Origin: Gammaproteobacteria bacterium
Lineage (GTDB): Bacteria > Pseudomonadota > Gammaproteobacteria > Chromatiales > Chromatiaceae
Length of the DNA: 5,291 nt
Assembly: GCA_013041975.1 (NCBI GenBank)
Contig: JABDQZ010000282.1
Span: 1 to 5,291, forward strand
Reading direction: 5' to 3'
Positions 1-4,871 of the stretch are shown here, in pieces (the first letter of the stretch is position 1; every line of letters starts with the position of its first letter). The notes under the pieces were generated by a model, which ran no database searches, was not told the DNA's origin, and saw only the letters and a list, made by a program, of their open reading frames with translations. The translations under genes were made by a program, and so were the position numbers.

Positions 1-608
1 CCATCTGCTCGAAGCTCTTCAAAAAAGTCTTTTACGCCCTTGTGGGTATGGTGCAGATAATCTCGAGAAAACACGAGAACTTTGGGCAAGGTAAAAAGCG
101 CTTCGATACCCTCTCGCGGCTTTTCGATTTCAAGTGAAAAATGATGGAAGCCACTATCGCGCAAATGTCGCATCATCTTTTCAAGTTCAGTAACATTTCG
201 ACCCTCAAAATGAATCCAGTCAAATTCATCAATGTCGATTATCTCGAATGCTTCACTGTGATATTCTGGCAAATCACGGAAATGAACGATACTTCGACTG
301 CCATTTTCTATGTTCAGGATAATGTATGAAACAGGAAGACTTGCTCCTTCAACCACTACCGCATGCCGAATATCAATTGGCTCTGAAAGCAATTGCTGCC
401 TGACAAACTCGCTGGCTGTATCATCAGCCAATGCCCCCGCCCATGAACAGTGATGCCCAAGACGGTTTAATACCGTTAGTGAATTGGCAGCATTGCCGCC
501 CCGGGATTTTCTCTGTTGAACGGCACGCACTTCAGAGTCTTCGGATGGATAGCCCGCAACATGATTAACGATATCCAGCGTGGCGACACCTACGCCTAAC
601 ACCTTCAT
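1..608 (-). CDS. PfkB-family sugar kinase, ketohexokinase-like (3' part outside window)
   Basis: The reading frame starts at the ATG at 608-606 and stays open for 202 codons to the left edge, so the C-terminal third is missing. It resembles animal ketohexokinase, which phosphorylates fructose at C1 with ATP. Visible motifs are GVATLDIVNHV (residues 7-17), YPSEDSEVRAVQQRKSRGGN (20-39, including the PfkB glycine pair GGN at 37-39), AAN (40-42), WIHFEGRN (131-138) and EIEKPRE (160-166). The last two closely match ketohexokinase WIHIEGRN and EVEKPRE as I recall them. The family is about 300 residues long, and the GAGD catalytic-base motif would lie beyond the edge. An AGGA Shine-Dalgarno (617-620) sits 8 nt before the start, inside the last codons of the upstream gene, whose stop is only 3 nt away. 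The gene is therefore almost certainly co-transcribed and translationally coupled. PfkB assignment is firm; the exact sugar is not, since ribokinase, fructokinase and nucleoside kinases share the fold. Confidence 0.88.
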   Translation of the reverse strand, partial: MKVLGVGVATLDIVNHVAGYPSEDSEVRAVQQRKSRGGNAANSLTVLNRLGHHCSWAGALADDTASEFVRQQLLSEPIDIRHAVVVEGASLPVSYIILNIENGSRSIVHFRDLPEYHSEAFEIIDIDEFDWIHFEGRNVTELEKMMRHLRDSGFHHFSLEIEKPREGIEALFTLPKVLVFSRDYLHHTHKGVKDFFEELRAD

Positions 609-611
609 GCT

Positions 612-1616
612 TCAGTTCCTGATAATCTGGCCGGACTGCATTTCCTGGCTTTGCTCAACGGGCTTGCTTACCTTGGCCTTGGGTTCAATTTTACGGGTAA
701 CAGTTTCTTGCTGCCGGGAAACATCGCGGGACAGATAGCCAAATAGTTCTCCCTTGCCCATTGCAAATGAAGCCACTTCCATTAAGACAATACCGAGCAC
801 CAGGCCAACAACCAGCAGGATAGCTTTTTGTTTACCGCCAAATACAGCAGCAGAGTCAATATCCAGCACGGGAACCGATTGATTAAGCTCCTCTTCCTGT
901 CCCATGTTTTCAGCGAGCATTTGCGCTACAGTTTCAGCATTTTTATTTTCCAGCTCTTTTTCTGCTCTTTCGATTTCTGCCGCATGTTGCTCCAACTGCC
1001 TGCGCAGCTCATCAATCTCAGTGTGAGCATCTTCCAGTTCATCTTCCAATAGCTGACAGGTCTGTTGAGAAGACTGTAATTCTGACTGGCGATCTGCCAG
1101 TGAACTTTTCAGAACGTCATGCTCCTGGCGCAATACCTCGATTTCCAGCACACTCTGACTATCGACATTGCTTGATACCTGCTCGGACTGTTGGTCGAGT
1201 TGGTCCTGCAAACCCTGCAAGTCTTTGCGTGACTTTTCACGCAATGTTTCAAGCTCTTCTTTTAGTGATTCAAAGGCTTCAGGATCAATGGCATCGTCTT
1301 CACTACCCAGACGCTCCTCGTAGGATTGCAGCATGGCCTGCAAACCGGCTACCTCATTGGCAGCTTCATCACGTGCGCGTTCCATTTCACGCAAATCAAC
1401 ACGCAGGTTGCTCAATCGATCCATTAACATCGACGATTCACCATCGCGTTTGGCGCGTTTCAACAACCGCTGCGAAAGGTCCTCATTATCAGCCTCCAGA
1501 CGCTCACTTTTCTCGCGCAGGATGCCTAACTGATTGTGAGCAATCGCAAGATCACGCTGCAAAGTTGCCATCTCTGCCTGCTGTTCTGCATCTGCAATTT
1601 TTGCGATATCAATCAC
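612..1616 (-). CDS. Membrane-anchored coiled-coil protein of unknown function
   Basis: I do not recognise a named family for this 334-residue protein. Residues about 10-245 are highly charged, rich in E, Q, L, R and K in heptad-like spacing, and predicted coiled coil, with a break near 105-115 (SEDDAIDPE). A hydrophobic segment at 265-287 (AILLVVGLVLGIVL and following) is one transmembrane helix, followed by a basic, K/R-rich tail of about 47 residues. There is no N-terminal signal, so the coiled coil is probably cytoplasmic and the protein tail-anchored in the inner membrane. The start is GTG at 1616-1614, with an in-frame TGA three codons upstream, so the frame cannot extend further. The Shine-Dalgarno there is weak. 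The ATG at residue 16 (1571-1569), preceded by AGG at 5 nt, is a credible alternative. It lies 43 nt after the CNB/rhodanese gene and 3 nt before the kinase gene, consistent with one operon. Database hits to SMC-like ATPases would probably be coiled-coil artefacts, as no Walker motif is visible. Confidence 0.85.
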   Translation of the reverse strand: MIDIAKIADAEQQAEMATLQRDLAIAHNQLGILREKSERLEADNEDLSQRLLKRAKRDGESSMLMDRLSNLRVDLREMERARDEAANEVAGLQAMLQSYEERLGSEDDAIDPEAFESLKEELETLREKSRKDLQGLQDQLDQQSEQVSSNVDSQSVLEIEVLRQEHDVLKSSLADRQSELQSSQQTCQLLEDELEDAHTEIDELRRQLEQHAAEIERAEKELENKNAETVAQMLAENMGQEEELNQSVPVLDIDSAAVFGGKQKAILLVVGLVLGIVLMEVASFAMGKGELFGYLSRDVSRQQETVTRKIEPKAKVSKPVEQSQEMQSGQIIRN

Positions 1617-1659
1617 GGAAAGTCACTCAATATTATAGATCATTGCTGATATGGAAAAC

Positions 1660-3417
1660 TTAGCCAGCGTCTCCGCCAAGCTCGGCCAGCCTGCCTTTAA
1701 GTTCGGAGATTTCCAGCTGCAACTCACTGTTTTCCTGATTGGCAAGGGAGAGTTGATTACGGATGTTTTCAACATCATTACGCATTTCATCCCTGTCCTG
1801 TGTAATGCTGGCGTTCAATGCCTCAAGTTGGCTGACCTGATTTAAAGCCTGCTGTGTTTTGACTTCCAGGTCAGTGCTGTCAGACTCACCATCTTCTTCC
1901 TGGCTTTCAAGCAACTCTTCGTACTCGGTCTCAATCTGGTCTTTTTCCAGTTGTAAAACCGTCAACTGCTCTTTAAGCTTCGCGATATCAGCATCTCTTA
2001 TTTGCAGATGTTTTTTGTTTTCTGAAGACAGTGCATCATATTGCTGCTTAAGCTTGTCATAGCCATCTTCTTCACTTTCAAGCTGTCCTGTCAAACTGAT
2101 AACTTCGCGCTCAAGTCCTTCAATTTCCTTTTTCAATGCTGCAACATCACCGGCATCTGCCTCACCTGAAGCGGAACCAGCCGATGCCCGGGCTGCTTCA
2201 AGCTGCTCTTGCAATTCGACAATCGTGTCTTCCTGCTCAGCGATCTGGTGCTGCAACTCGGCAATCAGTTTCTGATCAGACTCACTGGACACAGCTGTTG
2301 ATGCGACTGCTTCAGTTGAAGGGGCTTCAGCAGTGGTTTCCTGAACCTCATCAACTTCCGCCTCAGGCTCGTCATGTGGCACATTATCGTATCCACCATC
2401 AAGCGTACTGACCTGGAAACCACGTTCCAGAAAAAGGAAGCCGGAAGCAATAGCGTGTCGTCCAGACTGACTGACAATAACGTAATGATGCTCATCAGAC
2501 AGACTCGGGATCTGGAAACGCAACGTTGGATGAGGCATATTAATTGCGCCAGTCAAATGACCTTTCTCAAATTCCTCCGGCAAACGCACATCCAGCCACT
2601 TACCACCATCATTAACTATTGCACAAGCCTCTTCGTAACTAACGCTTTCAGAAAGGGGATGCTGGATCAGCTCAATGAAATCCTCTTTCCCAAGCTTCAG
2701 CACAACGCCATCAGTCAGCATCTGAACACTGGAACCACGAGGGCTGTCAGAAAGCAGGGCATCTTCACCGAAAGACGCACCGGGTGCCAGGCGCGCTAAT
2801 TCTGTCTGTTCCTGCTGGGCCTCATTCCATTTCAATATGGCGGCCTGGCCACGATGGAGCAAATAGTAAAAATCACCCTCATCACCTTCAGTAATAATCA
2901 TCTCACCTTCGTTAACAGGTGATTCCTGCATGCGCATCATCACGCCCTGCAGATTGGCTGCGGGAATATTCTGCATCACCCTGGATTGCAATAACTGACT
3001 CATCCAGTCTTCTTCTTCATCTTCAACGGCGACGTCTTCGACAACCTGCCCTTTTGCTTCATTATCGGCCAGCGCCTCACTGAGCACACGACTGTCAATG
3101 CGCACTATCTCGGCACGCGACAAAGCTTTCGCAGTAAATTTTCGAGGGAGTTGATGAGCTATCGGGAAACGCGCGGTAGCGGAACTTTCATCAACCTGGT
3201 CAACCTGTGAGCCGCCACTGTCGAGCCCGACTTTACCGGACAACAGATAGACATTGACATGATCGACATCACCTTCATTGAAAAGCACATCGCCTTTAGA
3301 CAACACCTCAACATCGACGTTTTGCAATAACGCCTGCAATCCCCCTTCATCGAGTGTATTCAAAGGGACGAGATTGGCTAAAAGCGAATATTCCTTGTTC
3401 TTGGCACTCACTGGCAT
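1660..3417 (-). CDS. Tandem cyclic-nucleotide-binding domains, rhodanese-like domain and coiled coil
   Basis: This is a 585-residue modular, probably cytoplasmic protein. Residues about 10-115 form a degenerate CNB domain: KGDVLFNEGD (41-50) and YLLSGKVGL (57-65) are present, but the FGE phosphate-binding cassette is absent. Residues about 142-252 form a canonical CNB domain, with EGDEGDFYYLLHRG (177-190) and cassette FGEDALLSDSPRGSSV (216-231). Its E218 and R227 occupy the ribose- and phosphate-contacting positions. Residues about 258-346 are rhodanese-like (WLDVRLPEEFEKGHL 274-288, GAINMP 290-295, VSQSGR 315-320, LDGGY 339-343). The catalytic loop has Ser316 (AGT at 2472-2470) where active enzymes have Cys, so sulfurtransferase activity is unlikely. 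An E/T/A/S-rich linker follows, then an acidic coiled coil at about 380-580. The ATG start has only a weak AAGAG-type Shine-Dalgarno 11 nt upstream, but the next in-frame Met is residue 139, inside the linker before the second CNB domain. It is the first gene of a likely operon and divergent from the HU-like gene. A cAMP- or cGMP-responsive scaffold is inferred; the ligand is unknown. Confidence 0.88.
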   Translation of the reverse strand: MPVSAKNKEYSLLANLVPLNTLDEGGLQALLQNVDVEVLSKGDVLFNEGDVDHVNVYLLSGKVGLDSGGSQVDQVDESSATARFPIAHQLPRKFTAKALSRAEIVRIDSRVLSEALADNEAKGQVVEDVAVEDEEEDWMSQLLQSRVMQNIPAANLQGVMMRMQESPVNEGEMIITEGDEGDFYYLLHRGQAAILKWNEAQQEQTELARLAPGASFGEDALLSDSPRGSSVQMLTDGVVLKLGKEDFIELIQHPLSESVSYEEACAIVNDGGKWLDVRLPEEFEKGHLTGAINMPHPTLRFQIPSLSDEHHYVIVSQSGRHAIASGFLFLERGFQVSTLDGGYDNVPHDEPEAEVDEVQETTAEAPSTEAVASTAVSSESDQKLIAELQHQIAEQEDTIVELQEQLEAARASAGSASGEADAGDVAALKKEIEGLEREVISLTGQLESEEDGYDKLKQQYDALSSENKKHLQIRDADIAKLKEQLTVLQLEKDQIETEYEELLESQEEDGESDSTDLEVKTQQALNQVSQLEALNASITQDRDEMRNDVENIRNQLSLANQENSELQLEISELKGRLAELGGDAG

Positions 3418-3510
3418 AACTTGTTATTCTCTTTAAACTCAGGCACAGGACTGATTATCATACATCGAAACATTAAAGTATGGATGAAAAAAACTATCGG
3501 CCTGGCAAAA

Positions 3511-3539
3511 AAAATATTGAATAAAGTTTCCCGGATCAA
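3511..3539 (-). promoter_or_regulatory. Candidate sigma70 promoter for the CNB/rhodanese operon
   Basis: On the minus strand, TTGATC (3539-3534, 4 of 6 matches to the -35 consensus) is separated by exactly 17 nt from TATTTT (3516-3511, 4 of 6 to the -10 consensus). Transcription would begin near 3504, giving a leader of about 87 nt. It was found by eye and is unremarkable in AT-rich DNA, so it is only a candidate. Confidence 0.3.
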
Positions 3540-3550
3540 GCCAATTTTTT

Positions 3551-3570
3551 CTGTTTCATGGCTGAATCAG
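3551..3570. promoter_or_regulatory. Imperfect dyad, possible operator
   Basis: CTGTTTCA (3551-3558) and TGAATCAG (3563-3570) are inverted arms matching at 7 of 8 positions around a 4-nt centre TGGC. The dyad lies just upstream of the candidate -35 of the leftward operon and between the two divergent promoters, a usual position for a dimeric regulator. It does not match the CRP consensus (TGTGA-N6-TCACA) or a full FNR box. Neither its function nor its binding protein is known. Confidence 0.3.
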
Positions 3571-3640
3571 TTATTTCTTCTATTCTAGAGCATTTATTTC
3601 CATTTTTTTTATAGAAAAACTCATACTTTGTATTTTTCTA

Positions 3641-3649
3641 TGCTATGTT
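3641..3649 (+). promoter_or_regulatory. Candidate extended -10 promoter for the HU-like gene
   Basis: TGC followed by TATGTT (3644-3649) gives an extended -10 element (TGn plus a -10 matching at 4 of 6). The hexamer 17 nt upstream, TCATAC, is a poor -35, which is tolerable for extended -10 promoters. Initiation near 3656 would leave an untranslated leader of about 100 nt containing the hairpin at 3662-3690 and the palindrome at 3718-3731. Confidence 0.3.
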
Positions 3650-3661
3650 TCCTGTGCAAAT

Positions 3662-3690
3662 AACAGGTTCGCCTTGCCCAAAGGACTGTT
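3662..3690 (+). other. Possible hairpin in the HU-like gene leader
   Basis: AACAG (3662-3666) can pair with CTGTT (3686-3690), and inside it CCTT (3672-3675) with AAGG (3681-3684) around the loop GCCCA. An asymmetric internal loop (5 nt against 1) separates the two helices. The structure would fold in the predicted leader RNA. It is short and interrupted, so chance is a real possibility. Confidence 0.25.
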
Positions 3691-3717
3691 TTCATCTGCA
3701 AGCATAACTAAACAATA

Positions 3718-3731
3718 AACTTTATAAAGTT
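3718..3731. promoter_or_regulatory. 14-bp perfect palindrome upstream of the HU-like gene
   Basis: AACTTTATAAAGTT reads identically on both strands. It ends 14 nt before the CAGGAG ribosome-binding site and 27 nt before the ATG. As DNA it could be an operator for a dimeric regulator, including autoregulation. As RNA it has no proper loop unless the centre opens, so a DNA site is the likelier reading. Confidence 0.35.
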
Positions 3732-3745
3732 ATAGAAACCAACCT

Positions 3746-3751
3746 CAGGAG
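3746..3751 (+). promoter_or_regulatory. Ribosome-binding site of the HU-like gene
   Basis: CAGGAG ends 7 nt before the ATG at 3759, close to the anti-Shine-Dalgarno consensus at near-optimal spacing. It is the strongest such site in the window, fitting an abundant nucleoid protein, and it fixes the start codon. Confidence 0.8.
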
Positions 3752-3758
3752 CTTACAT

Positions 3759-4145
3759 ATGGCTGTAAAGAAAAAAGCCGCTAAAAAAGCAGTTGCAAAA
3801 AAAGTCGCCGCTGCGCCAAAACTTAAATCCATCGGTACCCGCCAGACCAAAACCCAGATCATTCAGGCAATCTCTGATAGCACTGGACTGACCAAAAAAG
3901 ATGTATCTGCTGTATTCTCCAATCTTGGTGAACTAATCCAACGCCACATGCAAAAACGTGGTTCAGGCGAGTTCCAGATCCCTGATACAGGTGTAAAAGT
4001 CCGTCGGGTCAAAAAGCCTGCTCGCAAGGCGCGCATGGGGCGCAACCCGGCCACCGGCGAAGAAATCAAAATCGCAGCCAAACCAGCACATACTGTAGTG
4101 AAAGTGCAGGCTTTGAAAGCGCTTAAAGAAACCATCAATAACTAA
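3759..4145 (+). CDS. HU-family DNA-binding protein with lysine/alanine-rich N-terminal tail
   Basis: This 128-residue nucleoid protein is expected to bind and bend DNA as a dimer. Residues 1-23 are a K/A-rich low-complexity tail resembling histone H1-type KKAAKKA repeats. The HU core follows: TKTQIIQAISDSTGLTKKDV (30-49) for the helical body, and GRNPATGEEIKIAA (94-107), which matches the conserved DNA-binding arm signature. HTVVKVQALKALKETIN (111-127) is the C-terminal strand and helix. Between the GEF turn (70-72) and GRNP there are about 12 more residues than in E. coli HU, many basic (VKVRRVKKPARKARM, 79-93), so the arm is enlarged. I count 30 Lys plus Arg against 8 Asp plus Glu, and no Cys or Trp. 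Family HU is about 90 residues; the excess is the tail plus the arm insertion. A strong ribosome-binding site precedes it and an intrinsic terminator follows 25 nt after the stop, so it is probably monocistronic. No specific symbol (hupA/hupB) is justified. Confidence 0.93.
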   Translation: MAVKKKAAKKAVAKKVAAAPKLKSIGTRQTKTQIIQAISDSTGLTKKDVSAVFSNLGELIQRHMQKRGSGEFQIPDTGVKVRRVKKPARKARMGRNPATGEEIKIAAKPAHTVVKVQALKALKETINN

Positions 4146-4170
4146 AATAACTTTTCTTTGAGATCTTCAT

Positions 4171-4201
4171 AAGGCATTGTCTCCGGACAGTGCCTTTTTT
4201 A
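4171..4201 (+). terminator. Intrinsic terminator of the HU-like gene
   Basis: AAGGCATTGTC (4171-4181) pairs with GACAGTGCCTT (4186-4196) as an 11-bp stem with one G-U wobble. The 4-nt loop UCCG is closed by C-G, the very stable cUNCGg tetraloop class. A T run (4195-4200) follows directly. It begins 25 nt after the stop codon and should insulate the retropepsin gene from HU-like gene transcription. Confidence 0.9.
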
Positions 4202-4250
4202 TTCGTCTCATCCATGTGAGCTGCCCCCTGTAGTCCCCTCGGCCGTTAAT

Positions 4251-4272
4251 AATTGTTTCAGACAATTTTTTT
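4251..4272 (+). other. Small hairpin plus T-run just before the retropepsin gene
   Basis: AATTGT (4251-4256) and ACAATT (4262-4267) form an AT-rich 6-bp stem around TTCAG, with T7 at 4266-4272 partly overlapping the right arm. The layout is terminator-like but the stem is weak. It ends 15 nt before the ATG at 4288. It could be a backup terminator or a leader structure. The same bases also offer a weak promoter reading: TTGTTT at 4253 and TAAGAT at 4276, 17 nt apart. That promoter would start transcription almost at the ATG. Confidence 0.3.
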
Positions 4273-4287
4273 ATTTAAGATTTTCTA

Positions 4288-4809
4288 ATGTCATTCAATA
4301 ACAATTATCCTCGCACACTCGGCAAGGGCATGATCGCCGTAGCCTGGCTATTATTGCTGGGACTGCTGACGCTGTTGTTCAACAACTTTCTGGAACAAGA
4401 AAACAATCCCAACCAGTCACCGACAACCACTACCAGCAACACCGGAACAAAAGAAGTTGTGTTGAAAAGGAACCGCGCCGGGCATTATCTGGCCAATGGC
4501 AAAATCAATGGTCACCCTGTTATATTTTTGCTCGATACCGGAGCCACCGATGTAGCCCTGCCAGAAAAACTGGCTAACCGACTTGGCCTTGAAAAAGGCT
4601 ACGAAGCCCGCGCCCAGACAGCCAACGGCATTGCCCGAAGTTACATGACCCTGTTAAAGCATGCCAGTATTGGCGAGATTCGCCTGTATGGCATCAGAGC
4701 CAGCATTCTGCCTGGCATGAAAGGTAACCAGGTACTGTTGGGAATGAGTTTTCTGAAACAACTGGAAATGCGTCAGAAAGGGGATACGCTGACGCTGATA
4801 CAGAATTAA
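4288..4809 (+). CDS. Membrane-anchored retropepsin-like aspartic protease (clan AA, DTGA type)
   Basis: This is a 173-residue protein. Residues about 15-34 (MIAVAWLLLLGLLTLLFNNF) form an N-terminal signal anchor, followed by an N/Q/T/S-rich linker (38-54) and a retropepsin-like domain from about 57. The catalytic motif is FLLDTGATDVALP (80-92), with Asp83 in DTGA. The second conserved strand and helix is VLLGMSFLKQLEMRQ (149-163). Only one catalytic Asp motif is present, so activity needs a dimer, as in retroviral proteases. It matches the bacterial family often annotated as TIGR02281 clan AA aspartic protease, which has this anchor, NPN-type linker and length. The protease domain would face the periplasm; physiological substrates are not known to me. 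The ATG has only a weak AAGA Shine-Dalgarno (4277-4280, 7 nt away); Met15 is a poorer start because it would cut into the anchor's basic flank. It lies after the HU-like terminator, so it is probably a separate transcription unit. Confidence 0.88.
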   Translation: MSFNNNYPRTLGKGMIAVAWLLLLGLLTLLFNNFLEQENNPNQSPTTTTSNTGTKEVVLKRNRAGHYLANGKINGHPVIFLLDTGATDVALPEKLANRLGLEKGYEARAQTANGIARSYMTLLKHASIGEIRLYGIRASILPGMKGNQVLLGMSFLKQLEMRQKGDTLTLIQN

Positions 4810-4834
4810 TCTGTTAAAACCTACCCTATGCAAA

Positions 4835-4861
4835 CCCTCCCCTTTTGAAAAAGGGGGTGGG
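4835..4861. terminator. C/G-rich palindrome between convergent genes (terminator or REP-like)
   Basis: CCC-T-CCCC-TTTT (4835-4846) pairs with AAA-G-GGGG-T-GGG (4850-4861) around GAA, with one T-T mismatch and one G-T wobble. It begins 25 nt after the retropepsin stop and ends 10 nt before the mlaC-like stop, so both convergent transcripts cross it. Neither strand has a good U-tract after the stem, so termination would be inefficient. C-run/AAA/G-run palindromes of this appearance recur between genes in many Proteobacteria, so a dispersed REP-like repeat is an equal possibility. A single copy here cannot decide. Confidence 0.5.
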
Positions 4862-4871
4862 CTGTAATGGG

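Larger units (their letters stand above)
3418..3758. promoter_or_regulatory. Divergent AT-rich intergenic control region
   Basis: These 341 nt separate the leftward CNB/rhodanese gene from the rightward HU-like gene and carry no convincing coding sequence. The region contains homopolymer runs A7 (3487-3493), A8 (3507-3514), T6 (3545-3550), T8 (3603-3610) and T5 (3633-3637). Such runs favour intrinsic curvature and nucleoid-protein binding. Candidate promoters, an imperfect dyad, a leader hairpin and a perfect palindrome inside it are listed separately. Both neighbouring genes read away from it, so it must hold promoters for each. Confidence 0.75.

Noticed and set aside
141..329. Plus-strand 62-codon open frame
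   Set aside because: It lies wholly antisense to the ketohexokinase-like kinase, whose conserved motifs are clear in the opposite frame.
1632..1637. Perfect TATAAT on the minus strand between the two coiled-coil genes
   Set aside because: No acceptable -35 at 16-19 nt and no TGn extension; transcription would start about 9 nt before the GTG. Kept only as a note under the start-codon finding.
1100..1663. Plus-strand 187-codon open frame
   Set aside because: Antisense to the coiled-coil gene, with low-complexity H/R/P-rich composition and no recognisable domain; a shadow of repetitive coiled-coil codons.
2374..2799. Plus-strand 141-codon open frame
   Set aside because: Antisense to the rhodanese and second CNB domains, which have unmistakable family motifs.
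3480..3524. Short plus-strand peptide frame (14 codons) in the intergenic region
   Set aside because: No Shine-Dalgarno upstream, A-run-driven composition, and no independent support.
3534..3539. FNR-like half site TTGAT
   Set aside because: The second half (ATCAA at the right spacing) is missing, so it was read only as part of a candidate -35.
3759..3830. Lysine/alanine codon repeats as a DNA repeat element
   Set aside because: They encode the low-complexity tail of the HU-like protein and show no exact tandem DNA unit.
3863..4138. Minus-strand 91-codon open frame
   Set aside because: Antisense to the HU-like gene; the HU signature in the other strand is decisive.
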